Assembly: GCF_015278125.1 (NCBI RefSeq)
Contig: NZ_JADILO010000003.1
Coordinates: forward strand, 62,001-126,000
Direction: 5' to 3'
DNA from: Vibrio fluminensis
Lineage (GTDB): Bacteria; Pseudomonadota; Gammaproteobacteria; Enterobacterales; Vibrionaceae
DNA length: 64,000 bases
In this document: positions 43,652-53,311 of the stretch, in pieces
Numbering within the stretch: position 1 is the first letter of the stretch
How the letters are laid out: each line of letters opens with the position of its first letter
Notes under the pieces: model-generated
What the model was told of the DNA's origin: nothing
Databases searched by the model: none
The model's input: the letters and a program-made list of their open reading frames with translations, nothing else
Position numbers and translations under genes: made by a program

Positions 43652-44287
43652 ATGATTTCAGTCTCTCTTGTCGATGACCATATTATGGTTCGCTCAGGTT
43701 TTGCCCAGTTATTGGCATGTGAACCAGACATAAAAATCCACAGTGAATTTGATAACGCTCATGAGGCGTATCGCGTGCTATCGGCATCCAATATTGACGT
43801 CGCGGTGATTGATATCTCAATGCCTGATGAAAGTGGTTTAGTTCTATTAGAGAAACTGCGTAAAAAACAGCCTGAATTAAAAGCGATTATTCTCAGCATT
43901 TATGATTCCGCTTCGTTTGTGAGTAAAGCGATTGAGGTGGGCGCGTTTGGCTATTTATCAAAGCGTTGTGGACCTGAAGAGTTAGTCACCGCTATTCGCA
44001 AAGTCGCGGCAGGCGATCACTATTTATGTACTGATGCACTCATCAATCTGAGTAACGCCTCTTCTTCGCCTTCGGTACTTAAAGAGCTGACTAAGCGCGA
44101 ACGTGAGGTATTTGACCATTTAATTCAGGGACTCGATGTTAAAGAGGTCGGTAACAAACTTTCGATTAGCCACAAAACCATTCACGTTCATCGTGCCAAT
44201 ATTTTGAGTAAGCTGAATCTGTCCAATAACGTTGATCTAATTCGCTTTGCACTGCAGCACAAATTGCTGAGTGATGAAGCAGTATGA
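43652..44287 (+). CDS. uhpA: Response regulator UhpA
   Basis: A 211-residue NarL/FixJ-type regulator. The receiver has DD at 8-9 and the phosphoacceptor D54 in VIDISMPDESG, at the same position as E. coli UhpA, with LSKRCGPEEL near its end. A LuxR-type HTH (LTKREREVFDHLIQG; LSISHKTIHVHRANILSKL) closes the protein. UhpA activates hexose-phosphate uptake genes after phosphorylation by UhpB. Its stop overlaps the uhpB start by 4 bases. Confidence 0.93.
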   Translation: MISVSLVDDHIMVRSGFAQLLACEPDIKIHSEFDNAHEAYRVLSASNIDVAVIDISMPDESGLVLLEKLRKKQPELKAIILSIYDSASFVSKAIEVGAFGYLSKRCGPEELVTAIRKVAAGDHYLCTDALINLSNASSSPSVLKELTKREREVFDHLIQGLDVKEVGNKLSISHKTIHVHRANILSKLNLSNNVDLIRFALQHKLLSDEAV

Positions 44288-45888
44288 GTGAAGTCGCCCG
44301 GCGAAAACATTTACCGAAACTGATTCTAACTCATGGTTTTAGTTATTCTTTTGCGATTCTTGGTTACGTAATTTGTTGGTTCTGCCTATGGAATGTCAGC
44401 CTCTATCTTTCTCATGACATTCTGTTGGCCGGCTTATTGTTGCCAACCGGTTTTAAACTGGCCGTTTACACTTTAACCACGCGTAAGCTATGGCCTTGGT
44501 TCACCGCAGCTGAAATTATCCTCGTATGGAGTTTGATTCAACTCACCAATGAGGCTGCGTACAGTTATTTGTTGATCTTGTTTGCCTGCTTTAACCACGC
44601 CATTGCAGTTATATTCCAAACCATTTGGCGACCATTGCAGATCTATTGGCAACGACTGCTTGCCTTGTCTGGTCTCGCCATAGCCTATGCGTTGGCGTGT
44701 GGTTTCGCTCTGCTTCTGCTCACTAAACCAATTGGATTAGGCGCGGTATATGCGTTTCAAGGAGCCATCGCAGCCTTAACTGGCGGCATACTCCTCGCAC
44801 CCTTTATTTATCTCGTCTATGACTATTTACTGCGCCAAGTATGGCAACCGCTTACACCAACTCTAATTCATCAAGAGGTGTCGCTACGTGCTTCGGCATT
44901 GGTTTGGTGTTTGCTCTTTTTCGCTATTGGTCTGTTTACTGAGCTCACCCTACTTGAGCAGATGAAACCGCTGGCACTACTGATCTTTTTACTGCCCAAT
45001 ATCTTTATGGCTTATCGCTATGGCTGGCAAGGTGGCGTGCTTGCTAGCGTGATGAACAGTATTCTCCTATCGACTGCGCGCCAAGTCACTGGGTCATTTG
45101 ACAGTGATTTAGAACTGCAAACCTTTATCTCTACTCAGGCTCTGATTGGCTTAGGGCTAGGTATTGCTATCAGCAGACAATACTTCCTCGCCCAGCAGCT
45201 TCACCGAGCCAATAAAAAGTTAGAGCAAGAGCTGGCAAGCAAACAACAGTTAGCCAGACAATTGGTTCACGTAGAAGAAGATATTCGCAAATCGGTTGCC
45301 CGTGAGCTGCATGATGAAATCGGGCAAAATATTACAGCAATTCAAATTCAGTCGATGCTGACCAAACGGCTTGCTAAAGATGAACAGCAAATCAACATCG
45401 CTAATACCACTAATGAACTCGCGCTGCGAATTCACAATTCCACTCGGCAACTGCTTAAGCAGCTTCGTCCTCACGCGCTCGATGAACTCGGGCTCGAGAG
45501 TGCTATTCGCCAACTGGCAGCAGAAATGCGCTTTGATGAACGCGGCATCGATTTTCGCCTCAATTTTGGCATCTTTGCCGACCGTCTCGATGACATTACT
45601 GCGGTAACACTTTACCGCATCGTACAAGAGCTACTGAATAACACCTGTAAGCACGCAGAGGCGACTCAAGTGCAACTGTCATTAGTGCCAGGCGATCGCT
45701 TTAGCCTCGAACTGCGGGACAACGGCATTGGTCTGCCTGATAACTGGCGACTCAAAGGGCAAGGCTTAAAAGGCATTGAAGAGCGAATTAGTGCGCTCGG
45801 TGGCACCATGAGCATAACTTCTAACTCATTGGGTAGCCGAATATTTGTTAACTTACCCACAAAACACAAAACACCTCCGCCAAACTAG
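44284..45888 (+). CDS. uhpB: Sensor kinase UhpB
   Basis: A 534-residue membrane histidine kinase: an N-terminal MASE1-like membrane part with about eight helices (20-300), a short coil, and a HisKA_3/HATPase kinase (about 320-525) with H343 in RELHDEIGQN and NTCKHAEATQVQ plus DNGIGLPDNW and GLKGIEERI for ATP binding. In E. coli UhpB is switched by UhpC, which binds external glucose-6-phosphate. It is longer than E. coli UhpB (500 residues), mainly at the ends. It is translationally coupled to uhpA. Confidence 0.93.
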   Translation: MSEVARRKHLPKLILTHGFSYSFAILGYVICWFCLWNVSLYLSHDILLAGLLLPTGFKLAVYTLTTRKLWPWFTAAEIILVWSLIQLTNEAAYSYLLILFACFNHAIAVIFQTIWRPLQIYWQRLLALSGLAIAYALACGFALLLLTKPIGLGAVYAFQGAIAALTGGILLAPFIYLVYDYLLRQVWQPLTPTLIHQEVSLRASALVWCLLFFAIGLFTELTLLEQMKPLALLIFLLPNIFMAYRYGWQGGVLASVMNSILLSTARQVTGSFDSDLELQTFISTQALIGLGLGIAISRQYFLAQQLHRANKKLEQELASKQQLARQLVHVEEDIRKSVARELHDEIGQNITAIQIQSMLTKRLAKDEQQINIANTTNELALRIHNSTRQLLKQLRPHALDELGLESAIRQLAAEMRFDERGIDFRLNFGIFADRLDDITAVTLYRIVQELLNNTCKHAEATQVQLSLVPGDRFSLELRDNGIGLPDNWRLKGQGLKGIEERISALGGTMSITSNSLGSRIFVNLPTKHKTPPPN

Positions 45889-45974
45889 GAAATTTTCCTA
45901 GTGATATATAAAACCGTCCAATTCATTTCAGTTATGGCTTGGTTACCATTCTTTCATGCCAAGGAGAGGAGCTC

Positions 45975-47276
45975 GTGTTAACAGCGAACAAAAACCTAAA
46001 TCAGATTGACGAAACTTACCGTTACTGGCGGCTTCACTTAATGATGGTGATGTATGTTGGCTACGGCGTTTTCTACTTTACTCGCAAGAGCCTGAACTTT
46101 GCGATGCCAAGTATGATCACCGATTTAGGTTTAGACACGGCCGATATTGGTATTTTGGGAACGTTATTTTACATCACTTATGGCGTGTCTAAGTTTCTCT
46201 CTGGCATGGTAAGTGACCAGACCAAGCCTGCTTATTTTATGGGGCTTGGGCTGATCTTTACCGGTGTTATCAATATTGCTTTTGGTCTGAGTTCTTCCCT
46301 GTTTGCCTTCGCGGTGCTTTGGACATTAAACGCGTTCTTTCAGGGTTGGGGATGGCCACCATGTGCCAAGCTGCTGACCAGTTGGTACTCACGTTCTGAA
46401 CGGGGTTTTTGGTGGTCAATTTGGAATACTTGCCACAACTTGAGTGGCGCGATCATTCCAATCAGTATTGGTTTCGCTGCGGTCACTTGGGGCTGGCGCT
46501 TTGGCTTTATTCTTCCCGGCTCGTTGGCAATTCTAGTGGGGATTGTGCTCTGTTTTCGCTTGCGGGATAAACCCAGTTCAATGGGGTTACCTACCGTTGG
46601 CGAATGGCGAGACGACCAATTGGAAAAAGTGCATGAGGCTGAAGGTAAAGGGCTGCCATTTTGGCAAGTAGTGAAAACCTACGTACTGGGTAACAAATAC
46701 ATTTGGTTACTGTGCAGCTCTTACTTGCTGGTATATGTGGTACGCATTGCAATCAATGATTGGGGCAACCTCTATCTAACTCAGCGCCACCAATACCAGC
46801 TATTTAGTGCCAATGGCGTGGTCGCCATGTTTGAAATTGGTGGATTTCTTGGCTCACTGTTTGGTGGCTGGGGTTCGGACAAATTCTTTCACGGTAATCG
46901 TGCACCAATGATTTTGTTGTTCGCACTGGGGATCTTTGTTTCTGTTGCCGCGTTATGGCTCACCCCACTAGACAATTTCGTCATTTTGTCAGGCTGTTTT
47001 TTTGCGATTGGTTTCTTTGTCTTTGGCCCACAGATGATGATTGGTATGGCCGCGGCGGAGTGTTCACACAAAGATGCGGCTGGCACCGCGACAGGCTTTG
47101 TAGGTCTATTTGCCTACATTGGTGCTGCGCTAGCGGGTTACCCACTCGCACTGATAATTGACCAGTTTAACTGGGAAGGATTTTTCAGCGTAATTACGCT
47201 CTCGGCAGCACTAATTGGCTTGTTGATCCTTCCTTTTGTTAAAGCTCAGCAACGGGCAGGGATAGCTATAACCTAA
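45975..47276 (+). CDS. uhpC: Hexose-phosphate receptor UhpC
   Basis: A 433-residue MFS protein that acts as membrane receptor for external glucose-6-phosphate and controls UhpB. GTG 45975 has GGAGAGGAG in front. An in-frame start at 45939 is less likely. The sequence follows E. coli UhpC very closely, for example GYGVFYFTRKSLNFAMPS, TLFYITYGVSKFLSG and FGPQMMIGMAAAECSHKDAA. The gene order uhpA-uhpB-uhpC supports the receptor and not the transporter (UhpT), which is absent from the window. It is followed after 79 bp by an ABC importer. Confidence 0.93.
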   Translation: MLTANKNLNQIDETYRYWRLHLMMVMYVGYGVFYFTRKSLNFAMPSMITDLGLDTADIGILGTLFYITYGVSKFLSGMVSDQTKPAYFMGLGLIFTGVINIAFGLSSSLFAFAVLWTLNAFFQGWGWPPCAKLLTSWYSRSERGFWWSIWNTCHNLSGAIIPISIGFAAVTWGWRFGFILPGSLAILVGIVLCFRLRDKPSSMGLPTVGEWRDDQLEKVHEAEGKGLPFWQVVKTYVLGNKYIWLLCSSYLLVYVVRIAINDWGNLYLTQRHQYQLFSANGVVAMFEIGGFLGSLFGGWGSDKFFHGNRAPMILLFALGIFVSVAALWLTPLDNFVILSGCFFAIGFFVFGPQMMIGMAAAECSHKDAAGTATGFVGLFAYIGAALAGYPLALIIDQFNWEGFFSVITLSAALIGLLILPFVKAQQRAGIAIT

Positions 47277-47288
47277 CTTAATAAATTC

Positions 47289-47348
47289 CCTCTCGTTGTT
47301 TTTATACCGCAAGGACTTACCAACCCTACAGTTGGATACAACAAGAGG
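47289..47348 (+). promoter_or_regulatory. Hairpin covering the afuA ribosome site
   Basis: CCTCTCGTTGT (47289-47299) pairs with ACAACAAGAGG (47338-47348) with one mismatch, enclosing a smaller CCAAC/GTTGG stem (47320-47324/47331-47335). The second arm includes the AGAGG Shine-Dalgarno 8 bases before the afuA ATG, so folding would hide it. Confidence 0.55.
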
Positions 47349-47355
47349 AAATAAC

Positions 47356-48390
47356 ATGAAAGTTGGAACAAAACGCAGCTTACTCTCAGCCTGCATCCTT
47401 GGTGCGGCAATGGCAACTCCGCAAGCCATGGCAGATGGTCGCTTGGTCGTTTACTGCAGTGCGACCAATGCTATGTGTGAAGCAGCAACCAAAGCTTTCT
47501 CTGAAAAATACGATGTAAAAACATCATTTGTCCGTAACGGTTCTGGCAGTACCTTGGCAAAAATCGACGCTGAGAAGAAGAACCCACGTGCAGACGTATG
47601 GTATGGCGGCACACTCGATCCTCAATCTCAAGGTGGTGAGATGGATCTGTTACACGCTTACAAATCTCCTCAACTTGAATTCATCATGGATGACTTCAAA
47701 GATCCAGCCAAACGCAAGGGCAACTACTCTTCGGCAGTTTACATGGGTATTCTTGGCTTTGGTGTCAATAAAGACCGCTTGGCAGAAAAAGGGCTTGAAA
47801 TTCCACGCTGTTGGAGCGACCTAACCAAGCCGGAATACGCCGGTGAAATCCAAATCTCTGACCCACAAAGCTCTGGTACTGCTTATACTGCGCTCGCAAC
47901 CTTTATCCAACTTTGGGATGAAGACAAAGCGTTTAACTACTTTAAAGATCTAGACAAAAACGTTTCTCAATACACCAAATCTGGTGTTACCCCTTCTCGT
48001 AACGCAGCGCGTGGCGAAGTGGCTATCGGTATCGGCTTCTTACACGACTACTCTCTAGAGCAATCAAAAGGTGCACCACTTGAGCTGATCTCACCTTGTG
48101 AAGGTACCGGCTACGAAATTGGTGGCGTAAGTATCATCAAAGGTGCGCGTAACCTAGACAACGCACAGAAATTCCTTGATTTCGTGCTATCGAAAGAAGG
48201 TCAGGAAACTGCATGGAAAAAAGGTAAATCTTTCCAAATCTTAACCAATACAACCGCAGAACAGTCACCAAACGCTCTTGATCCAAACACACTTGAGCTC
48301 ATTGACTACGACATGGAGACATATGGTTCATCAGACGAACGTAAACGCTTGATCAACAAGTGGGTTAACGTCGTCAAGATGGGTCAATAA
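47356..48390 (+). CDS. afuA: Periplasmic hexose-phosphate-binding protein (AfuA-like)
   Basis: A 344-residue solute-binding protein with a signal peptide (ATPQAMA, cleavage near residue 26) and two lobes of the FbpA/spermidine type. The mature start DGRLVVYCSATNAMC and NGSGSTLAKI fit the anion-binding family. In Actinobacillus AfuA, once called a ferric-binding protein, glucose-6-phosphate contacts are attributed, from memory, to H205, D206 and E229. Here HD (230-231) and E254 fall in the same relation (FLHDY ... GTGYE), supporting sugar phosphate and not iron as ligand. It is the first gene of the operon, 79 bp after uhpC. Confidence 0.85.
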   Translation: MKVGTKRSLLSACILGAAMATPQAMADGRLVVYCSATNAMCEAATKAFSEKYDVKTSFVRNGSGSTLAKIDAEKKNPRADVWYGGTLDPQSQGGEMDLLHAYKSPQLEFIMDDFKDPAKRKGNYSSAVYMGILGFGVNKDRLAEKGLEIPRCWSDLTKPEYAGEIQISDPQSSGTAYTALATFIQLWDEDKAFNYFKDLDKNVSQYTKSGVTPSRNAARGEVAIGIGFLHDYSLEQSKGAPLELISPCEGTGYEIGGVSIIKGARNLDNAQKFLDFVLSKEGQETAWKKGKSFQILTNTTAEQSPNALDPNTLELIDYDMETYGSSDERKRLINKWVNVVKMGQ

Positions 48391-48453
48391 TCCAACTGTG
48401 TGGGTGATGGTATTCGCCATCACCCTACTCGCTCATGAATCTAGGTATTTATT

Positions 48454-50538
48454 ATGAACGAACTCACCGCGCACATTAGCCCTGAATCTACTAAGCGCGA
48501 TCCAGTATTTTACTGGCTAGTGAGCTTAGTAGTAGCTTTCGTCCTTCTTCCTGTTTTCGCTCTCGACTATGGATTGCTCGACTCAACTTCGGATGAGTTT
48601 CGTGCTGCCATGGGTTGGAGCAGTTTTAATATTTCGTGGTTATGGTTCGCCCTACCTGCAGTCTTGTTGCTGCGCCCGATTCAAGCGCAAAACAAATACG
48701 CAAAACTTCGTCATCAATTTGATATTGGCTATTCGGCATTTTGTATGCTGTTTGTGGTCATCTCATCTTGGTACACCGAACAAGGGATGGGGTATGCGAC
48801 CATCGCCCTGTTTATCGTGCTTGGCGCCGTGATGACTCTCGCCTTCTCGCGCTTAGAATACCTTGGCGGTGACGTCTTTGTTATTGGCTCGCTGATTTCG
48901 ATCATTTTGCTCATCACTGTCTTTATCATCTACCCTAGCTTCGCCATCTTCGTGCCAATGTTCGAAGATGACATGGGCAATTTTGTTGCCTGGCAGTTTG
49001 TCGATATTCTTAGTAGTTCCCATATTATCCGTATCGTATTTAACTCGGTTGGTCTGGGTGTTGCGGTGGGTATTGGTGCAACCTTCTTCGGCTTGATTTT
49101 CGCAATTTACACTACGCGTATTGCTGAACGCAGTGCATTCATTGCGCGTATTTTCTCAATTTTACCTATTGTTACCCCACCATTTGTGGTCGGTCTGGGT
49201 GTAACCTTAATGCTCGGTCGTTCCGGCTATATTACTGAACTGATGGTTGACTGGTTTGGCTTACAACAAACTAACTGGTTGTATGGCTTTACCGGGATTT
49301 GGCTGGCACAAGTGCTAGCATTTGCTCCGATGTCATTTATGATCTTAGATGGCGCGATGAAATCACTGCACCCATCATTAGAAGAAGCATCTTACACCTT
49401 GCGTGCCAACCGCTATCAGACTTTCTTCAAGATCGTTATGCCGCTGCTTAAACCAGCGTTAGCCAACAGTTTCTTGATTATTTTTGTTCAGTCACTGGCT
49501 GACTTTAGTAACCCATTAGTTCTTGGCGGTAGCTTTGACGTGCTGGCGACGCAAATCTACTTCTACATTGCCGGTGCGCAGCTCGACTATGCTTCAGCAA
49601 GTACACTTGGCGCAGTTTTGCTGTTGTTCTCATTAGCGATCTTCGTTGTTCAATACCTCTGGATTGGTAAACGCTCATACGTGACGATTTCGGGTAAGTC
49701 ATACCGTGGTGACGTACAGCCATTGCCAACGACCTTAAAACACACCGTATCAGGTTTGCTCTACTTCTGGATGGCATTCAACATCCTACTTTACGGCAGC
49801 ATCTTCTACGGCAGCTTCACCGTGAACTGGGGGGTGGATTACAGCTTAACGTTCGCTAACTACCTCAACCTATTCGGCAGTGGCTTTAGTGAAGGGGCAT
49901 GGCCATCGCTTATCACCACTATGATTTACGCTGGTGTCGCCGCGCCACTGACCGCTTTCTTTGGTCTGCTTATCGCTTACATCGTGGTGCGTCAGCAGTT
50001 CCATGGTAAGAAGGTTATCGAATTTGCCACTATGCTTTGTTTTGCTGTCCCGGGAACGGTAGCAGGTGTGTCATACATCTTAGCGTTTAACGATGCGCCC
50101 ATGTATCTAACTGGTACCGCAGCCATCGTGGTGATTTCAATGGTAATGCGTAACGTACCTGTCGGTATTCGTTCGGGCATTGCAGGGCTTGGTCAGCTTG
50201 ATAAAGCGCTAGATGAGGCCTCGCTCAGTCTGCGCGCCAACTCGCTCAAAACTATTACCCATATTCTATTGCCGCTACTGCGCCCAGCGATTCTATCCAC
50301 CCTGGTGTTTAGCTTTGTGCGAGCGATGACGACCGTCAGTGCGATCATTTTCTTGGTGACCCCAGAAACTCGCGTCGCAACCTCATACATTCTTAACCGT
50401 GTTGAGGATGGTGAATACGGCATTGCCATCGCCTATGGCTCAATTCTGATTGTTGTCATGTTAGCCATTATTTTAATTTTTGATTTTCTTGTCGGTGAAG
50501 CGCGCGTCTCGCGTTCCAAAGCCAATAACCAAGAGTAG
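48454..50538 (+). CDS. afuB: ABC permease, fused double domain (AfuB-like)
   Basis: 694 residues with about 12-14 membrane helices. Two BPD_transp_1 domains are visible, each with an EAA loop: LEEASYTLRANRYQTFFKIV in the first half and LDEASLSLRANSLKTITHIL in the second. These loops contact the ATPase. A fused permease is the normal form in the AfuB/FbpB family. It lies between the binding protein and the ATPase gene, with an 18-bp gap to afuC. Confidence 0.93.
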   Translation: MNELTAHISPESTKRDPVFYWLVSLVVAFVLLPVFALDYGLLDSTSDEFRAAMGWSSFNISWLWFALPAVLLLRPIQAQNKYAKLRHQFDIGYSAFCMLFVVISSWYTEQGMGYATIALFIVLGAVMTLAFSRLEYLGGDVFVIGSLISIILLITVFIIYPSFAIFVPMFEDDMGNFVAWQFVDILSSSHIIRIVFNSVGLGVAVGIGATFFGLIFAIYTTRIAERSAFIARIFSILPIVTPPFVVGLGVTLMLGRSGYITELMVDWFGLQQTNWLYGFTGIWLAQVLAFAPMSFMILDGAMKSLHPSLEEASYTLRANRYQTFFKIVMPLLKPALANSFLIIFVQSLADFSNPLVLGGSFDVLATQIYFYIAGAQLDYASASTLGAVLLLFSLAIFVVQYLWIGKRSYVTISGKSYRGDVQPLPTTLKHTVSGLLYFWMAFNILLYGSIFYGSFTVNWGVDYSLTFANYLNLFGSGFSEGAWPSLITTMIYAGVAAPLTAFFGLLIAYIVVRQQFHGKKVIEFATMLCFAVPGTVAGVSYILAFNDAPMYLTGTAAIVVISMVMRNVPVGIRSGIAGLGQLDKALDEASLSLRANSLKTITHILLPLLRPAILSTLVFSFVRAMTTVSAIIFLVTPETRVATSYILNRVEDGEYGIAIAYGSILIVVMLAIILIFDFLVGEARVSRSKANNQE

Positions 50539-50556
50539 CAATTGGAGATATAACTC

Positions 50557-51618
50557 ATGGAAAAAGAAAACTTTGTAGTCCTTAAAAATGTCTGCAAGCG
50601 CTTTGGGGATAAGACCGTTATCGGCGATTTAGACCTTGAGATTAAAAAAGGCGCACTCGTCACTCTATTAGGTCCTTCTGGCTGCGGTAAAACCACGGTA
50701 TTGCGTTTGGTCGCGGGTCTTGAGAAACCAACCAGCGGACAGATTTTTATCGACGGTGAAGATGTCACTAACACTTCGATTCAACACCGTGACATCTGTA
50801 TGGTGTTTCAGTCCTATGCCCTCTTCCCGCACATGTCACTGGCAGATAACGTCGGCTATGGTCTTAAAATGCTCGGGATGGAAAAAGCCGAGATCAAGCA
50901 ACGCGTCAATGATGCACTAAAACTGGTCGATCTCGAAGGTTTTGGTGAACGCTACGTTGACCAAATCTCTGGTGGTCAACAGCAGCGTGTCGCACTTGCA
51001 CGTGCGCTGGTACTCAAACCAAAAGTACTGCTGTTCGACGAACCGCTGAGTAACCTTGATGCTAACTTGCGCCGCAATATGCGTGAGACCATCCGTGAAC
51101 TGCAACAGCGCTTTAATATCACCTCACTTTACGTGACTCATGACCAAGCGGAAGCGTTCGCAGTGTCTGATACGGTTATCGTAATGAAAGACGGTGACAT
51201 CATGCAGCAAGGTACACCAACAGAGTTGTATCAACATCCTGCATCAATGTTTATGGCAAACTTCATGGGTGAAGCCAACATGTTTAGTGGTGAGTTCGAT
51301 GGCGAATATATCGATATTCATGGCTATCGCTTAACAGCCAACCAAAACAATGTGACAGGTATTGAGGCTGGTGACTACGAAATTGGTGTACGACCAGAAG
51401 CTATCCTACTGACGGAAGAAGGCGACGCTTGTCAGCAATGCCAAGTCAGCAGCTTTGCGTATATGGGCTCGATGTATGAGGTGGTCGTACAGTGGCAAGG
51501 CCACGAATTGCTGCTGCAGCTTAACTCATCGCAATTCGATGCGAGCTACGCCGACCATGCCTACTTAACTATTAACCCTAACGGGGTGTTCCTGTTGCCG
51601 AAAACTCCTCAAAGGTAA
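50557..51618 (+). CDS. afuC: ABC transporter ATPase (AfuC-like)
   Basis: A 353-residue ATPase energising the importer: Walker [10 protein letters not shown] (39-47), Q-loop [11 protein letters not shown], signature [15 protein letters not shown], Walker [13 protein letters not shown] and a C-terminal TOBE-like regulatory part (about 270-350). GGAGA precedes the ATG. It closes the operon, and a terminator follows at 51652. Confidence 0.95.
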   Translation: MEKENFVVLKNVCKRFGDKTVIGDLDLEIKKGALVTLLGPSGCGKTTVLRLVAGLEKPTSGQIFIDGEDVTNTSIQHRDICMVFQSYALFPHMSLADNVGYGLKMLGMEKAEIKQRVNDALKLVDLEGFGERYVDQISGGQQQRVALARALVLKPKVLLFDEPLSNLDANLRRNMRETIRELQQRFNITSLYVTHDQAEAFAVSDTVIVMKDGDIMQQGTPTELYQHPASMFMANFMGEANMFSGEFDGEYIDIHGYRLTANQNNVTGIEAGDYEIGVRPEAILLTEEGDACQQCQVSSFAYMGSMYEVVVQWQGHELLLQLNSSQFDASYADHAYLTINPNGVFLLPKTPQR

Positions 51619-51651
51619 TTCGGCCATTTTTAAAACCTTGCCATTGGTATA

Positions 51652-51690
51652 GCCGCTTACATTTAAACCCTCAGTAAGCGGCCTTTTTTT
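51652..51690 (+). terminator. Terminator of the uhp-afu region
   Basis: GCCGCTTAC (51652-51660) pairs with GTAAGCGGC (51674-51682) and is followed by C and seven T residues. Confidence 0.92.
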
Positions 51691-51786
51691 ATCGATACAA
51701 AGGTTCAGCAATACCGGAATCCGCTATATAAAGTTGGAAATTTCAAGTGAATATTGATGCACGCCAATCCTTAGAACTAAAGAGGA

Positions 51787-52269
51787 TCACTCGAACTGAG
51801 TTAACCAGCCTTTTAGGAGCATATTCATTTGCTTCTTCTGACTTGCACTCATGCCTTTAACTAGCTTAATTTGTACTGCGGCATGCTCTTCAATGATTTG
51901 ATCAATCAAAGTAAAGCCTTGTTCTGTCAGTTCAACGGTGACACTGCGACGATCTTCTTTGCTGTGCTCACGGCAAATTAACCCTTTCGATTCCAATTTA
52001 TCTAAGCGATTAGTCATTGCGCCCGAGGTGAGCATCATCGAATCAATTAACTCTGAAGGGGTTAAGCGATATGGTTTGCCGCTTCGACGTAAAGACGCCA
52101 GCACGTCAAACTCACCTAGCTTCAGATCGTAACTCTTATGCAGACGAGCGACTTCCGTTTCCATATATTTAGCAATGCGCATCAAACGACCCATGATCGC
52201 CATTGGCTCAGTTTCTAGATCCGGCTTTTCCCTTGCCCATTGTTCTACCACTCTATCGATAGCGTCCAT
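51787..52269 (-). CDS. MarR-family regulator
   Basis: 160 residues, ATG 52269 with GGAGA upstream. A winged helix is in the centre (YRLTPSELIDSMMLTSGAMTN; LIDQIIEEHAAVQIK in the dimer part), and a KEDRRSVTVELTEQG wing follows. It diverges from an EamA transporter gene with two identical operator-like palindromes between them, so it probably represses that transporter and itself until a small ligand releases it. Confidence 0.9.
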   Translation of the reverse strand: MDAIDRVVEQWAREKPDLETEPMAIMGRLMRIAKYMETEVARLHKSYDLKLGEFDVLASLRRSGKPYRLTPSELIDSMMLTSGAMTNRLDKLESKGLICREHSKEDRRSVTVELTEQGFTLIDQIIEEHAAVQIKLVKGMSASQKKQMNMLLKGWLTQFE

Positions 52270-52302
52270 GAATATTATTCTCCAGTACTAATGCTGATTA
52301 AA

Positions 52303-52379
52303 TATCTTAACATAAAGATACTTTACAAACATAGATTTTAGGCGTACCTTTGACACAAAAGTATCTTAACGTAAAGATA
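52303..52379. promoter_or_regulatory. Twin MarR operators
   Basis: TATCTTAACATAAAGATA (52303-52320) and TATCTTAACGTAAAGATA (52362-52379) have the same 6-6-6 dyad (TATCTT / AAGATA), with one base different in the centre. They are 59 bp apart. The second covers a -35-like TTGACA/-10 spacer (TTGACA at 52350-52355) before the EamA gene. Confidence 0.82.
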
Positions 52380-52385
52380 AATTCA

Positions 52386-53282
52386 ATGAATATACTACTT
52401 GCCATGATTCCGGCGTTCTTTTGGGGAACCACTTATGCAGTGACGCAGTTTACTCTTGCTGATTGGCCCCCATTATTACTGGGTGCGATTCGCGCATTGC
52501 CGGCGGGATTACTGTTGTTGGCATTTAGACCAAGCTTGCCTAAAAAGGATGACTGGAAGACTCTATTTGGTCTGGGGCTAATTAACATCGCCACCTTCTT
52601 TGGTCTGATTTTTGTTATGGCATTGACCTTACCTTCTGCAATTTCAGGGGTGGGGATGATCTCAGTGCCTGTCTTTGCCATGCTGTACAACTGGCTGATC
52701 AACAAACAGCGCCCAGGGATCATTCAATCACTATGTGGAGCTGCTTTAATTGCACTTGCATGGATGCTGTTTGATCCAAGTTCAATCAGCTTAAACCCGC
52801 TTGGGCTTGGTGCGATGTTCGCCGCCATTCTTTGCATTGTGATAGGTAGCTCGATCACCAAATCGCTTGGCAACCGTATGCATTGGTGGACGGTGCTAAC
52901 ATGGCAACTGATTCTAGGTGGCGTCATCTTGTTTATTGCTTCTAGCGTGCATGCTGCTATCGAACCAGACAAATACCTAACGGTGATTGAAGGTTTCTCT
53001 TCAACCAATTTAGCAGGCTTGTTGTGGGTGGTGGGACTAAATACTGCACTAGGTTATGGGATGTATGTATGGCTGCTGCAGCGCATGTCGGTGGTGGATT
53101 TTACCTTCGGTGGGATTGCCAACCCTATTGCAGGAATACTGTCTGGCTTAGTGTTGCTAGGTGAAAGTTTTACGCCTTTCCAATACAGCCTAATGATCGG
53201 CATGATCATCATGTCTTTACTGCCGCAAGCCATACTTGCAATTAGACAAAATAAAACCCCACCAGCACATATCAAACTCTAA
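52386..53282 (+). CDS. EamA/DMT-family transporter
   Basis: 298 residues from ATG 52386, ten helices in two EamA repeats (MNILLAMIPAFFWGTTYAVT at the start; VVDFTFGGIANPIAGILSG in the second). An in-frame TTG at 52350 is inside the promoter-like TTGACA and is rejected. If that promoter is used, the transcript would start only a few bases before the ATG. The neighbouring MarR gene and its operators imply induction by a toxic or signalling compound that the pump exports. Confidence 0.87.
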   Translation: MNILLAMIPAFFWGTTYAVTQFTLADWPPLLLGAIRALPAGLLLLAFRPSLPKKDDWKTLFGLGLINIATFFGLIFVMALTLPSAISGVGMISVPVFAMLYNWLINKQRPGIIQSLCGAALIALAWMLFDPSSISLNPLGLGAMFAAILCIVIGSSITKSLGNRMHWWTVLTWQLILGGVILFIASSVHAAIEPDKYLTVIEGFSSTNLAGLLWVVGLNTALGYGMYVWLLQRMSVVDFTFGGIANPIAGILSGLVLLGESFTPFQYSLMIGMIIMSLLPQAILAIRQNKTPPAHIKL

Positions 53283-53287
53283 CTACC

Positions 53288-53311
53288 AAGCCGCTTAATA
53301 TTGAGCGGCTT
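53288..53311 (+). terminator. Hairpin after the EamA gene
   Basis: AAGCCGCT (53288-53295) pairs with AGCGGCTT (53304-53311) and is followed by TTTCAC. The T-run is weak. Confidence 0.55.

Noticed and set aside
47356..51618. Ferric-iron ABC importer (FbpABC)
   Set aside because: Common automatic label, but the binding protein keeps the HD...E arrangement of sugar-phosphate binders and the genes follow uhpABC.
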